Source: Sagittula sp. P11
GTDB taxonomy: Bacteria > Pseudomonadota > Alphaproteobacteria > Rhodobacterales > Rhodobacteraceae
Length of the DNA: 64,000 nt
Direction: 5' to 3'
Assembly (NCBI RefSeq): GCF_002814095.1
Contig: NZ_CP021913.1
Location: 3,320,001 to 3,384,000, forward strand
The translations under genes and the position numbers were made by a program. Numbering within the stretch: the first letter of the stretch is position 1; the number at the start of each line of letters is the position of its first letter. Below are positions 7,812 through 18,551 of the stretch, piece after piece. The notes under the pieces were generated by a model. That model did not search any database and was not told where the DNA came from. It saw only the letters and a program-made list of their open reading frames with translations.

Positions 7812-10052
7812 CTAGCTCGAATCCCGCAGGTATTCCATGACCGCCTGCCGCACCGACTGTTCGCCGCGCACGCGCGATTCCTCGATCACGTCGCGGATCT
7901 CGGTCAGCGAGTAGCGCATCAGCAGCGACTTGACCGGCCCGATGGAGGCCGGGCGCATCGACAGCGTGCGGATGCCTATGGCCGCGAAGCACAGCGCCTC
8001 GACCGGGCGGCCCGCATCCTCGCCGCAGAAGGACAGGGCGGTGCCGGATGCCTCGCACCGCTTCACGATCTGTTCGAGGAAGGTCAGGAACGACACGTTC
8101 AGGGAATCGTAACGGCGGCGGACGCGCTCGTTTTCGCGGTCGGCGGCAAAGAAGAACTGCTTCAGGTCGTTGCCGCCGATCGACAGGAACTCCACCTCCT
8201 CGAAGAAACGGTCGGAGGCGTAGGCCAGCGAGGGCGTCTCCAGCATGCAGCCGACGGACAGCCGTTCCGGAACTTTGTGGCCCAGGCGTTTCTCGCGGGC
8301 GATGACCTTGTCGACCTCGGCGCGGGCGCGGGCGTATTCCTCGTACTGCGCGATGAAGGGGAACATGATCGACATGGCGCGGCCATCGGCGGCGCGCAGC
8401 AGGGCCTGAAGCTGCATCCGCATGACACCGGGCCGGTCGAGCGCCACCCGGATCGCCCGCCAGCCAAGCGCCGGGTTCGGCTCTTCCTGCGGCTTCATGT
8501 AGGGCAGCACCTTGTCGGAGCCGATGTCCAGCGTGCGGAAGATCACCCGCCTGTCGCCCGCAGCATCGATGACACGCTTGTAAAGCGCGGCCAGTTCGTC
8601 GCGCCGCGGCATCTGGTTCCGGACGAGGAACTGCAACTCGGTCCGGAACAGGCCCACGCCCTCTGCACCGGAGCTTACGAGCGACGGCAGGTCCGCCATC
8701 AGCCCGGCGTTCATCATCAGGTGCACCCGTTTGCCGTCTGCCGACACGCATTCGGTTTCGCGGATGGAGGCGTAGCGCTCCTGCGCCTTGGCCTGCATAG
8801 CCATCTTGTCGCGGAAGGCGTTCACCACGGTTTCGTCCGGGCGCAGGTGCACCACGCCCTGATCGCCGTCGACAAGGATCAGGTCGCCGTTCAGCGCCTC
8901 GTTGGTGATGCGCTCTGCGTGGATCACCAGCGGAATGGCCAGCGCCCGTGCGACGATGGCGGCGTGCGATCCGACCGAGCCCTGCTCAAGTACCACACCC
9001 TTCAGCCTGCGGCCGTAGTCCAGTAGCTCGCCGGGGCCGATGTTGCGGGCGATCAGGATGGGGGCGTCCGGCATCTCCGCCCCGGTTTCGCGGCCTTGTC
9101 CGGTCAGGATGCGCAGCAGCCGGTTCGACAGGTCGTCGAGGTCGTGCAGGCGTTCGCGCAGGTAACCGTCGGTGACCTGGCTCATGCGGGACCGGGCCTG
9201 CGACTGTTCCTTCTCCACCGCGGCCTCGGCGGACAGGCCAAGGGCGATGTCCTCTTCCATGCGCCGTAGCCAGCCCTTGGAGTTGGCGAACATCCGGTAG
9301 GCTTCCAGCACGTCGACCTGTTCCTGGTCGCCCATGGCGCCAGCCAGCATCTCGTCGACCGACACGCGCAGCTTGTCCACCGCCTCGCGCAGGCGGCTGG
9401 CCTCGCGCTCGGGGTCGTCGGTCACGAGGTTGGTGACGACGACGCGGGGTTCGTGCAGCCAGACCTGGCCCATGGCCGTGCCTTCCTGCCCGGTGGCGCC
9501 CCGGAACAGCACGGCCTGCGTATGGCGTGCCTTGAGCGCGGCGCCCTCTCCGGTGAACGCGCCCAGCTCGGTCATCTCCGCCAGCACCATGGCGACGACT
9601 TCGAGCGCGTAGATCTCGTCGTCGGAGAACTCCCGCGCCTGCTTTGACTGGACGACCAGCACGCCCAGTTTCTCGCCCAGCCGCTGGATCGGAACGCCGA
9701 GGAAACTGGAATAGATCTCTTCGCCGGTCTCCGGCATGTAGCGGAAACCGGGCGCGGCGGGGGCGTCGGCGGTGTTGATCAGCTTGCCAGAGCGGGCGAC
9801 GCGGCCCACCAGACCCTCGCCCAGCTTCATGCGGGTCTCGTGCACGGATTCCGGCTTCAGGCCCTGCGTGGCACACAGTTCAAGCGTATTGGCATCACGG
9901 AAGAGGTAGATGGAGCAGACCTCCGTCCCCATGCTGTCGGCGGTGAGGTGGGTGATCTTGTCCAGACGCGCCTGACCGGCGGAGTCCTCGGCCATCGTGT
10001 CGCGCAGCCGCCCAAGGAGCTTGCGGCTTTCCGATTCTGATTTGGGCACCAT
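7812..10052 (-). CDS. ptsP: Phosphoenolpyruvate-protein phosphotransferase PtsP (EI-Ntr)
   Basis: Enzyme I of the nitrogen phosphotransferase system passes phosphate from PEP to NPr and then EIIA-Ntr, a regulatory relay linking carbon, nitrogen and potassium status. The 746-residue order is right: GAF domain (about 20-160), EI N-terminal domain, the phospho-histidine segment (GSVGSHAAIVARALAIP near 370), and the PEP-binding TIM barrel with GAEGVGLFRTE, GWRAIRVALDRP and LSFCGEDAGRP. The segment before the active histidine reads GSVGSHAAI where most members have GGxTSHAAI. The start is the ATG at 10052. No EIIA-Ntr or NPr gene is nearby. Confidence 0.95.
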   Translation of the reverse strand: MVPKSESESRKLLGRLRDTMAEDSAGQARLDKITHLTADSMGTEVCSIYLFRDANTLELCATQGLKPESVHETRMKLGEGLVGRVARSGKLINTADAPAAPGFRYMPETGEEIYSSFLGVPIQRLGEKLGVLVVQSKQAREFSDDEIYALEVVAMVLAEMTELGAFTGEGAALKARHTQAVLFRGATGQEGTAMGQVWLHEPRVVVTNLVTDDPEREASRLREAVDKLRVSVDEMLAGAMGDQEQVDVLEAYRMFANSKGWLRRMEEDIALGLSAEAAVEKEQSQARSRMSQVTDGYLRERLHDLDDLSNRLLRILTGQGRETGAEMPDAPILIARNIGPGELLDYGRRLKGVVLEQGSVGSHAAIVARALAIPLVIHAERITNEALNGDLILVDGDQGVVHLRPDETVVNAFRDKMAMQAKAQERYASIRETECVSADGKRVHLMMNAGLMADLPSLVSSGAEGVGLFRTELQFLVRNQMPRRDELAALYKRVIDAAGDRRVIFRTLDIGSDKVLPYMKPQEEPNPALGWRAIRVALDRPGVMRMQLQALLRAADGRAMSIMFPFIAQYEEYARARAEVDKVIAREKRLGHKVPERLSVGCMLETPSLAYASDRFFEEVEFLSIGGNDLKQFFFAADRENERVRRRYDSLNVSFLTFLEQIVKRCEASGTALSFCGEDAGRPVEALCFAAIGIRTLSMRPASIGPVKSLLMRYSLTEIRDVIEESRVRGEQSVRQAVMEYLRDSS

Positions 10053-10586
10053 TGACTTGCATTCCTCGGACCGTGCGGCTTGCAGGGATAGAGCATTGAG
10101 GCCGCGTTGGGAAATGGCTTTTCAAAACGCGCGCGGCATTTCTCCCGTTAAGGGCGAAAACTCCGGGGCCGAACGATGTGGATTTCAGCGTGATGCGGTA
10201 CGGATGGCCCAGGACGAAGGTTCGCTCACAGCCGATTGAATCCCAGCGGTTTTGCGAGTTATCCCCAGACGTGTCGCGTTGGGCGGCGCACGGCTGGGGA
10301 TAACTCTGTGGACTCACCGTGTATATGGGAACCTGAGGACTTTCAGATTTGGCTCCCTGCGATTTCTGGTCGTATAAGGTCAAGAATTCGGCGCAGCAGA
10401 TCAGGCCGCTGAAGCCTTGCGCGTGACGACGGCGGCCCGAAAATATCCACCCCGCATATCATGAAACTGTCATGCCATTCGGCAGGTAGCGATGCAAATT
10501 GCAGCCTGTGCACAGCGGTGCCTGGCTTGCAAAACTGGCGGCCGGCGTCATATGCGCGGGGGCGGTTCCGGGCAAGGGAGACGGGC
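10053..10586. other. 534-base divergent intergenic region between ptsP and waaA
   Basis: No protein gene is supported. The stretch carries promoters for two divergent genes and a cluster of DnaA-box-like words with a perfect inverted repeat, listed separately. Confidence 0.5.
10177..10451. promoter_or_regulatory. Cluster of DnaA-box-like sites with inverted repeat GTTATCCCCAG
   Basis: GTTATCCCCAG (10258-10268) and its exact inverse CTGGGGATAAC (10294-10304) lie 25 bases apart. Each holds an 8/9 match to the DnaA box TTATCCACA. Weaker words are nearby: TGTGGATTT (10177-10185), TGTGGACTC (from about 10307) and ATATCCACC (10443-10451). This may be a DnaA-controlled promoter region or an origin-like element. 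No dnaA, parAB or hemE gene is in view to support an origin. Confidence 0.35.
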
Positions 10587-11765
10587 ATGCTGCTTTACCG
10601 ACTGCTGATCAGCCTCTTCGCCGCCGCAGTCCTCCTGCGCCACGGCCCGTCCCGGCTGAGCGTGCCTGACCCTCAAAAAGGACCGCACGTCTGGCTGCAC
10701 GGCGCCTCGAACGGAGAACTCGCCTCTGTCCGGCCGGTTCTGGAGCGGTTGGTCGAGACCCGTCCGGACCGAAGGTGGCTCGTGACCGCAAACACCGAAA
10801 CCGGGCGCGACATGGTGGCGGGCTGGAACCTGCCCGGCGTCAGCGCGCGGCTCGCGCCGGTGGACCTGCAGCGCGTCACCCGAAGGGTTCTCCGCGAGTG
10901 GTCCGTCACCGCGCATATCTCGCTCGAAGCGGAGATCTGGGCACATCGCTTCCTCCAGTGTCCCGGCCCCGTGATCCTCTTGGGCGCGCGCATGAGCGAG
11001 GGCACGGCGCGTGGCTGGGGCCGCGTGCCCGGTCTGGCGCGGCGGGTATTGGGCCGTGTTAGGTTCGCCTCGGCACAGGATGCGGCGTCGATGTCTCGCC
11101 TCGAAGCGCTAGGACTGCCGGAGACGGCGCGCGGCCCGGTCGTCGATCTGAAGGCGTTCTACGCGCCCCCGACGGTCTCGCCCCCCGCGGAGTTCCCGCG
11201 AGAGAGCACTTGGCTGGCCGCCTCGACCCATGAAGGGGAGGAGGGCATCGTTCTGGCCGCGCATCTCGCCGCGCGGGCATCCGAGCCCGACTTGCGGCTC
11301 ATTCTCGCCCCGCGGCACCCGCGCCGCGCGGCAGAGGTGCGCGCCATGGCCGAGGATCTGGGGCTGACAGTGGCGCAACGCAGCCTCGGGGAACCCGACG
11401 GTACGGTCTATCTTGCCGACACGATGGGCGAAATGGCCTTGTGGTACGCGGCGGCGGGGCGAGTCTTCGTCGGCGGTACGATGACCGACAGGGGCGGCCA
11501 CACGCCTTACGAACCTGCCGCCTTCGGCGCCGCCCTGATCCACGGCCCGGACGTGCGCAACTTTCGCGCGGCCTATGCCCGTCTGGCTGGGGCCGGTGCA
11601 GCGATCGCCGTGACGGGGACGGATGACCTCGTGCAGGCGCTGGCCACGCTTGCGGACCCTGCCGAACAGGCGCGGATGGGCGATCTGGCCCGCGAAACGC
11701 TGCGTCCGGAGGCAGGGCTCGAAACGATTTGCGATAAGATCGCGGGAACCCTTGAGCCGGGATAA
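10587..11765 (+). CDS. waaA: 3-deoxy-D-manno-octulosonic acid transferase
   Basis: WaaA (KdtA) adds Kdo from CMP-Kdo to lipid A precursor at the inner membrane, linking lipid A to the LPS core. The 392-residue protein has the N-terminal membrane anchor (YRLLISLFAAAVLL), the acceptor-side pattern WLHGASNGE, SLEAEIWA, the ILLGARMSEGTARGW segment, AASTHEGEE with APRHPRRAAEV, and the C-terminal donor-site pattern DRGGHTPYEPAAFG. GGGAG lies 8 bases before the ATG at 10587. It appears to be transcribed alone or with the DUF1178 gene 51 bases downstream. Confidence 0.93.
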   Translation: MLLYRLLISLFAAAVLLRHGPSRLSVPDPQKGPHVWLHGASNGELASVRPVLERLVETRPDRRWLVTANTETGRDMVAGWNLPGVSARLAPVDLQRVTRRVLREWSVTAHISLEAEIWAHRFLQCPGPVILLGARMSEGTARGWGRVPGLARRVLGRVRFASAQDAASMSRLEALGLPETARGPVVDLKAFYAPPTVSPPAEFPRESTWLAASTHEGEEGIVLAAHLAARASEPDLRLILAPRHPRRAAEVRAMAEDLGLTVAQRSLGEPDGTVYLADTMGEMALWYAAAGRVFVGGTMTDRGGHTPYEPAAFGAALIHGPDVRNFRAAYARLAGAGAAIAVTGTDDLVQALATLADPAEQARMGDLARETLRPEAGLETICDKIAGTLEPG

Positions 11766-11816
11766 ACGCTTACTTTAATATAGTGCAGTCAAGATGTTTA
11801 CGGGATCGAGGACGGA

Positions 11817-12242
11817 ATGATCCGTTATGCCCTGAAATGCGCGGAAGGTCACAGCTTTGAAAGCTGGTTCCAGTCCGCGTCTGCCTTTGACCGGCTCGAT
11901 GCCGCCGGACACGTCACCTGCGCCGTCTGCGGCTCTACCGAGGTGGACAAGGCGATGATGGCCCCGCGCGTCCGCAACGGAGAGGCGGAACAGGTTAAAC
12001 CCCTGACCGGCGCCCCGCAGCATCCGGCGGAACAGGCGCTGGCCGCGCTGCGCGATCACGTGGAGAAACACTCGGACTACGTCGGGCGTGACTTTGTGCG
12101 CGAGGCGCGGGCCATGCATGTAGGCGAAGTTCCGGAACGCCCGATCTGGGGCGAGGCGCGCTCTGACGAGGCCAAGGCGCTGGCCGAGGACGGCATCCGT
12201 ATTGCGCCGCTGCCCTTCCGGCCCACCCGCAAATCCAACTGA
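11817..12242 (+). CDS. DUF1178 family protein
   Basis: A 141-residue protein starting MIRYALKCAEGHSFESWFQS, the family's typical opening. The cysteines in LKCAEGH and CAVCGS give a C...CxxC arrangement suited to zinc binding. The tail is charged and ends FRPTRKSN. The function of DUF1178 is unknown. The ATG at 11817 is 51 bases after waaA. Confidence 0.88.
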   Translation: MIRYALKCAEGHSFESWFQSASAFDRLDAAGHVTCAVCGSTEVDKAMMAPRVRNGEAEQVKPLTGAPQHPAEQALAALRDHVEKHSDYVGRDFVREARAMHVGEVPERPIWGEARSDEAKALAEDGIRIAPLPFRPTRKSN

Positions 12243-12342
12243 CCCGACAGCAAGCCACGTTGCTAGGCTGCTGGCGCACGCCGCTCTTGCGCAGCGTCAT
12301 GCACAGGCGTAAAGGCCCTTCCGACCTGAAGGAAGAAAGATC

Positions 12343-13581
12343 ATGCCTGTTCTCGTGATGAAATTCGGCGGCACGTCCGTCGCCACGCTGGACCGCATCC
12401 GGCGCGCTGCAAAGCGCGTCGGCGTCGAAGTTGCCAAGGGCTATGACGTCATCGTCATCGTCAGCGCCATGTCGGGCGAAACCAACAAGCTGGTCGGCTA
12501 TGTCGAGGAAACCTCTCCGCTGTTCGACGCGCGCGAATACGACGCCGTTGTCTCGAGCGGCGAGAACGTGACTGCCGGCCTCATGGCGCTGACCCTTCAG
12601 GAAATGGATGTGCCGGCGCGCAGCTGGCAGGGCTGGCAGGTGCCGGTGCGCACGACCTCGGCGCACGCCTCCGCCCGGATCGAGGAAATCCCGACCGACA
12701 ACATCATGGCGAAGTTCGGCGAAGGCATGCGCGTCGCCGTTGTCGCGGGCTTCCAGGGCATCTCGCCCGAAGGCCGGATCACCACGCTGGGCCGCGGCGG
12801 CAGCGACACCACCGCCGTGGCCTTTGCCGCCGCCTTCGACGCAGAGCGCTGCGACATCTACACGGACGTGGACGGTGTCTACACCACCGATCCGCGCATC
12901 TGCGACAAGGCGCGGAAACTGGACAGGATCGCGTTCGAGGAAATGCTGGAACTGGCCAGCCTTGGCGCGAAGGTTCTGCAGACCCGCTCGGTCGAGCTGG
13001 CGATGCGCTACAAGGTGAAGCTGCGCGTTCTGAGCAGCTTCGAGGAAATGGACGATGCGGCCGGCACCCTGGTCTGCGACGAGGAGGACATCATGGAAAG
13101 CAAGGTCGTGGCCGGTGTGGCCCATTCCCGTGACGAGGCCAAGATGACCCTCGTCTCTGTCGCCGACCGCCCCGGCATCGCTGCGGCGATCTTCTCGCCG
13201 CTGGCGGATGCGGGCGTGAACGTCGACATGATCGTTCAGAACATCTCGGAAGACGGGCGGACGGACATGACGTTCTCCTGCCCGACGAACCAGGTGGCGC
13301 GCGCGCAGAAGGCGATGAACGACGCCAAGGCGTCCGGCCACATCAACTTCCACGAGATCCTTGCCGACACGGGTGTCTGCAAGATCTCGGTCGTGGGCAT
13401 CGGCATGCGGTCCCACGCCGGTGTCGCCGCTAAGATGTTCAAGGTGCTGGCACAGGAAGGCATCAACATCCAGGTCATCACCACGTCGGAAATCAAGATC
13501 TCCGTTCTGGTGGAGCGCAAGTACATGGAACTGGCGGTGCAGGCGCTGCACGACGCGTTCGAGCTCGATAAGGCCGACTGA
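12343..13581 (+). CDS. lysC: Aspartate kinase
   Basis: LysC phosphorylates aspartate at the head of lysine, threonine and methionine synthesis. The 412-residue protein has the amino-acid kinase domain (KFGGTSVATLDRI at residue 4, SSGENVTAGLMA, GRGGSDTTAVA, TDVDGVYTTDPR) and two C-terminal ACT modules from about 265 (DRPGIAAAIFSPLADAGVNVD and GIGMRSHAGVAAKMFKVLAQ) that usually mediate lysine/threonine feedback. It is of the single-domain ACT-regulated type without homoserine dehydrogenase. A bidirectional terminator separates it from the convergent protease gene. Confidence 0.97.
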   Translation: MPVLVMKFGGTSVATLDRIRRAAKRVGVEVAKGYDVIVIVSAMSGETNKLVGYVEETSPLFDAREYDAVVSSGENVTAGLMALTLQEMDVPARSWQGWQVPVRTTSAHASARIEEIPTDNIMAKFGEGMRVAVVAGFQGISPEGRITTLGRGGSDTTAVAFAAAFDAERCDIYTDVDGVYTTDPRICDKARKLDRIAFEEMLELASLGAKVLQTRSVELAMRYKVKLRVLSSFEEMDDAAGTLVCDEEDIMESKVVAGVAHSRDEAKMTLVSVADRPGIAAAIFSPLADAGVNVDMIVQNISEDGRTDMTFSCPTNQVARAQKAMNDAKASGHINFHEILADTGVCKISVVGIGMRSHAGVAAKMFKVLAQEGINIQVITTSEIKISVLVERKYMELAVQALHDAFELDKAD

Positions 13582-13608
13582 TCGGCTTCGGCGGTTTCGC
13601 ATTGCTTG

Positions 13609-13639
13609 ACGGCGGTCCCGGGGCAGGGGCCGCCGTTTT
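13609..13639. terminator. Bidirectional terminator between lysC and the serralysin-like gene
   Basis: ACGGCGGTCCC and GGGGCCGCCGT pair over a 6-base loop with one mismatch and end in TTTT on the plus strand, 28 bases after the lysC stop. The convergent protease gene ends at 13655, so the hairpin can serve both. Confidence 0.8.
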
Positions 13640-13654
13640 CGTTTGACGGTCGTG

Positions 13655-16378
13655 TCAGGCGATCTCTACCGCCGGATCCATGAAGTTCGTGGTGATCTCA
13701 TACCCGTTGTCCAGATACAGGACACGCTGCACGGCATTGCCGCTGGCATCGAATGTCGTGGTGTAGCTGGCCCAGTTCCAGTCGTCCTGCACATCGGTGA
13801 CCGTTTCAGCCGTCCGGACGCCGTTGACGAAGGTGGTGTCGATCTCGACCCCGTCGTCGCGGCACAGCACCTGCCGGATACGCGCCCCGTCCATGTCGAA
13901 GTGGTCGGCGGTGCTTTCCCAGGTAAAGTTGTTGGCCGTGTCATGCACCGTCTTTGTCAGCACGCGGCCACTGCTGAAACTGGTTTCGACCGTGCGCCCG
14001 TCGTCGAAGGTCATCACCTGCGACACGCGGTTGCCGTTCTGGTCGTAGGTGTCGACGTAGCTGCTCCACGGCCGGTCGTTGTTGGCGTCCGTCACGGTCA
14101 CGGTGCTTCTCTGGCCGCCAAGGTACGCGGTCTGCACCTGCAACCCGTTGTCGAGCTGGAGGTTCTGCATCGTCCGGGCGCCCGACGCATCGTAATGGTC
14201 GGTGTAGCTGCTCCAGATCCTCGAATTGTCGGTGTCGGTCACCGTGACCGTCGCGCGGTTGCCATTGACGAAGACGGTGTCCAGTTGCAGCCCGTTGTCC
14301 AGCAACATGCTTCGCGTGGCGTGGGCACCGGAGGCGTTGAACGTATCGGTGTAGCTGCTCCACGACCGGATATCGGTCGTGTCCGTGACGGTGACCGAAG
14401 TGCGCACGCCGCCGTCGAAGCTGGTGTCCACACGCAAGCCGCTGTCGTGCAGCATGCTGCGCATGGCGAGGCTGCCCGACGCATCGAAGGTGTCGGTGTA
14501 GCTGCTCCACCACGTCGTGTCCGCGCCGTCCGTGACGGTCTGGCTGGTCCGGGTCGCGCCGGAATACGTCGTCTCGATCTGCCGCCCGTTGTCCATCGTG
14601 ATGCTGTGCGCGGTCCGGTTCCCGGCCGCATCGTAGCTGTCGGTGTAGCTGGTCCAGTTCCGGCCGTTCTGCGCATCGTTGACGGTGACGGAGGACCGGC
14701 GCCCGCCGGAAAAGGCGGTCTCGACCTCCAGCCCGTTGTCCAGCGTCATGTTCTGCGACAGGCGCGCCCCGTTGGCGCCGTAGGTGTCGGTGTAGCTGTG
14801 CCAGTCGTAGACATCCGACTGATCCGTCGCCGTCATGCGCGTCGCGGCGCCATTCGCGTAGTCGGCGACCCGAAGCACGCCGTTGTCCATGACCGTGGTG
14901 GTCCGCAGCAGGGCGTCGTCGGCATCGTAGTCGTAGGTGATCGACGCCCAGTCGAACTGGTTGGTATCGTCGGTCACCGTGGTGGAATAGGCGGTGCCGA
15001 CGAAACTCTCGGTGCGGGTCGTGCCGTCGTCGTTCAGCGTCGTGCGTGTCAGCAGCGTGCCGGAGCTGTCGAAGGTGTCGGTATAGGCGCTCCAGTTCGC
15101 GGAATTGGTCGTGTCGACCGTCACGCGGCAGGCGGCATAATTGGCGCCGGTCGCGGTAAAGGTGATGGTCTGCCCGTCCGCCGAGGAGCCGACGACCGCC
15201 GTGCCGTCGGCGAAGGTCAGCGTCTCGATCCCGGTGAAGCGCGTGGTGTTGCCGTTCATCGTCAGCGTGGCCGCGCCGCTGCAGCCGAAGGTGTAGTCAG
15301 TAAAGGCGCCGCCCATCACCAAAAGGTCGCTGCCCGCGCCGCCGTTGATCGTGTCGTTCCCGGCCGAGCCGAAGATGGTGTCGTTCCCGGAACCGGAATG
15401 GATGCTGTTGTTGGCCGCATTGGTGGTGATCGTGTCGCGCCCGCTTCCGGTGGTCGCGTTCTCGATCAACGCGCCCCGGGCGATGGCGAAGTTGCCGACC
15501 TCTCCGTTCAGGTCCGAAAAGGTGCCGTCCCGCAGGTCGAGCCGCTGGTTCGCGGACCGCGACCCGAGGTTGATCGTGTCCGTCCCGGCGCTGTCGAAGA
15601 TCGCCACCGCCCATTGCGTCGTCAGCCCCATGCCCTTCTGCGTCAGGTTGGTGTTGTCGCCGTAGACCGTGTTGCCGGTGTTGGCATTGGTGGGCGTGCC
15701 GTAGAGGGTCTGGATGGCAAGGATGTCGGCCATCTGCGTGGTCGCGAGGTAGTTCGAAGAGGCGTTGGTGTGCGGGTTCTCCCACTGGCCGAAGTAGGAC
15801 ATGATAGAATACTGCCAGCTGTCCTGCTGGTAGTGCGCATCGGTGCCGAAGTCGGCAGAACCGTTGTAGTTGCCCGCGTGTCCCAGCCCCAGCGCGTGGC
15901 CGATCTCGTGGATGTAGGTCTGCAGGTAGTAGTCGCCGTAGGCCTGCCAGCCGGTGTTCACGTTGACGTAGGACTGGCTGATCGTCTGCCCGGCGACGTA
16001 GGAATAGGAGTACGCGCCCGAGGAATCGTCGGTAAAGACGAAGTCGGCGCTGTTCGACGTGGTGATCTGGAAGTTCAGGCCGGAGACCGCCGACCATGCC
16101 TGGAACGCCTCGATGGCGGTGGCGCGGCCCGTCGAATCCAGCTGGGAGACGTTGAACGTCAGCGTGTCGCCGGCCTCCGCCTCGAACGACCGGCGCGCCC
16201 GGCCGGTGGAATTCCAGTACCCGTCCGTCAGTTGTGCGGCGACCTGGTCCAGCGTGTAGCTGGGCAGGGTGGCCGAAAGGCTGGCACCGGTCGTGCCGCC
16301 GCTGGAATCGAGAGAGGTTGCGCCGTGGGTGTCGTAGACGGATTTCGACGGGTCGCGGGCTTGGCAAAGGAAACACAT
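13655..16378 (-). CDS. Serralysin-like (M10) secreted metalloprotease with 49-residue tandem repeats
   Basis: A 907-residue protein starting MCFLCQARDPSK, the N-terminus usual for M10 serralysin-type proteases of this order. The zinc site HEIGHALGLGH and the Met-turn YSIMSYF are intact. A short glycine/aspartate RTX block (GSGNDTIFGSAGNDTINGG) follows the catalytic domain, indicating calcium binding and type I secretion. The C-terminal half is about 9.5 copies of a 49-residue unit starting WSSYTDTFDASG and containing LDNGLQ and VTVTD. No T1SS genes are adjacent. The ATG at 16378 was preferred over an open frame reaching 16573, which lacks homology. Confidence 0.88.
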   Translation of the reverse strand: MCFLCQARDPSKSVYDTHGATSLDSSGGTTGASLSATLPSYTLDQVAAQLTDGYWNSTGRARRSFEAEAGDTLTFNVSQLDSTGRATAIEAFQAWSAVSGLNFQITTSNSADFVFTDDSSGAYSYSYVAGQTISQSYVNVNTGWQAYGDYYLQTYIHEIGHALGLGHAGNYNGSADFGTDAHYQQDSWQYSIMSYFGQWENPHTNASSNYLATTQMADILAIQTLYGTPTNANTGNTVYGDNTNLTQKGMGLTTQWAVAIFDSAGTDTINLGSRSANQRLDLRDGTFSDLNGEVGNFAIARGALIENATTGSGRDTITTNAANNSIHSGSGNDTIFGSAGNDTINGGAGSDLLVMGGAFTDYTFGCSGAATLTMNGNTTRFTGIETLTFADGTAVVGSSADGQTITFTATGANYAACRVTVDTTNSANWSAYTDTFDSSGTLLTRTTLNDDGTTRTESFVGTAYSTTVTDDTNQFDWASITYDYDADDALLRTTTVMDNGVLRVADYANGAATRMTATDQSDVYDWHSYTDTYGANGARLSQNMTLDNGLEVETAFSGGRRSSVTVNDAQNGRNWTSYTDSYDAAGNRTAHSITMDNGRQIETTYSGATRTSQTVTDGADTTWWSSYTDTFDASGSLAMRSMLHDSGLRVDTSFDGGVRTSVTVTDTTDIRSWSSYTDTFNASGAHATRSMLLDNGLQLDTVFVNGNRATVTVTDTDNSRIWSSYTDHYDASGARTMQNLQLDNGLQVQTAYLGGQRSTVTVTDANNDRPWSSYVDTYDQNGNRVSQVMTFDDGRTVETSFSSGRVLTKTVHDTANNFTWESTADHFDMDGARIRQVLCRDDGVEIDTTFVNGVRTAETVTDVQDDWNWASYTTTFDASGNAVQRVLYLDNGYEITTNFMDPAVEIA
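13658..15094 (-). repeat. Tandem array of about 9.5 coding repeats, 147 bp each
   Basis: The units encode 49 residues each: a Trp-led WSSYTDTYDASG-like segment, then a RxxxLDNGLxxxT-like strand pair, then a GxRxxVTVTD strand. The last copy is cut to 39 residues and ends the protein. Copies 5-7 are closest to each other; copies 1, 2 and 9 have diverged most. The design suggests a beta-strand repeat fold, perhaps for surface binding. Confidence 0.85.
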
Positions 16379-16906
16379 GGATTGGACGCTCTCTTCGGTG
16401 GCGGGCCGTCCGCCGGGCGCGGACGTCAGGACGGGGGGAAGAGCGATCCTTCTGATCGGCATGGGGCGCGGTCGCCATTCAGGCACCGGCTGCGAGGGGC
16501 GTTTCGAACCCGCGGCCAGAGTCGCCAGAGAATCCGGGTGCGATTGGGCGCAAAGGCGAAGGTTTTGCGTCATTGGTCACGCAGCGCGAACGCTGAAGGG
16601 CGCAGCCGCCGGGTTGTTTCCCTAACGGCGAGCCGTAATTCGTCAATTTTATTCAACGATTTACGTGTTTGGTAGCACCGCGCGACTTTCCGGTCCAACA
16701 GCAGGCGGCCGGATGGGCTGACCGGGGCAGGGACCTCCGGCGCGCCGGGCACCGCACGAACGCGCGCCCGGTACACGCCGGCTGGCTAACCGCCCTGTCG
16801 GCGATGTCTGAACCGAACGAACTGACCGTACACCTCACCGGCAGCAGCCGATGAAACCACACACATCCGTCGCGCGACAAACGCCGTATTGCAAAGGAAG
16901 GGAGGA
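16379..16906. other. 528-base region upstream of the protease gene, before tRNA-Thr
   Basis: No gene is supported. A relatively AT-rich stretch near 16630-16680 includes TTGACGAATTACGG on the minus strand and could hold the protease promoter; no clean -10 is visible. The rest is GC-rich without notable repeats. Confidence 0.35.
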
Positions 16907-16981
<75 letters not shown>

Positions 16982-17098
16982 GCCGTGAGGGGGCGTTTAG
17001 ACTCTCTCTTTGAAGCGCGCAAGAGGGGTTTGGCGAAAAAACGTAGCGCCGTTTTCCGAAGGCTGGACCCGTTATCGCGGCTGAGATACATCCGGCCC

Positions 17099-17266
17099 AT
17101 GGATCGGGGCAACCGCAAGACCAGGGCGTCGAAGGACAGTGACCGCGAGGACCGCCTGAAGGCGGCCCTCAAGGCGAATCTGGCCCGCCGCAAGGCGCAG
17201 GCGCGGGCCCGGTCCGAGAACGAGCCCGGGGACGCCGGGCAGACAACGGACAACGACTCGGATTGA
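17099..17266 (+). CDS. Small charged protein upstream of murA (55 aa)
   Basis: A short [23 protein letters not shown] continuing into a Lys/Arg/Ala-rich helix and an acidic tail ending DNDSD. It ends 13 bases before murA. Small proteins of this kind often precede murA in Rhodobacterales; I recall no function. Probably cytoplasmic and helical, perhaps binding nucleic acid, but that is a guess. Confidence 0.6.
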   Translation: MDRGNRKTRASKDSDREDRLKAALKANLARRKAQARARSENEPGDAGQTTDNDSD

Positions 17267-17279
17267 GAGGCAGGCAGGC

Positions 17280-18547
<1,268 letters not shown>

Positions 18548-18551
<4 letters not shown>

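Noticed and set aside
10053-10586. Chromosomal oriC call
   Set aside because: The DnaA-like words are suggestive, but there is no AT-rich unwinding element, no dnaA, parAB or hemE neighbour, and GC skew could not be computed; reported only as a candidate site cluster.
13643-16675. 1010-codon open frame on the plus strand opposite the protease
   Set aside because: Its Val/Gly/Arg/His-rich composition and repeat period only mirror the protease repeats; no family pattern is present.
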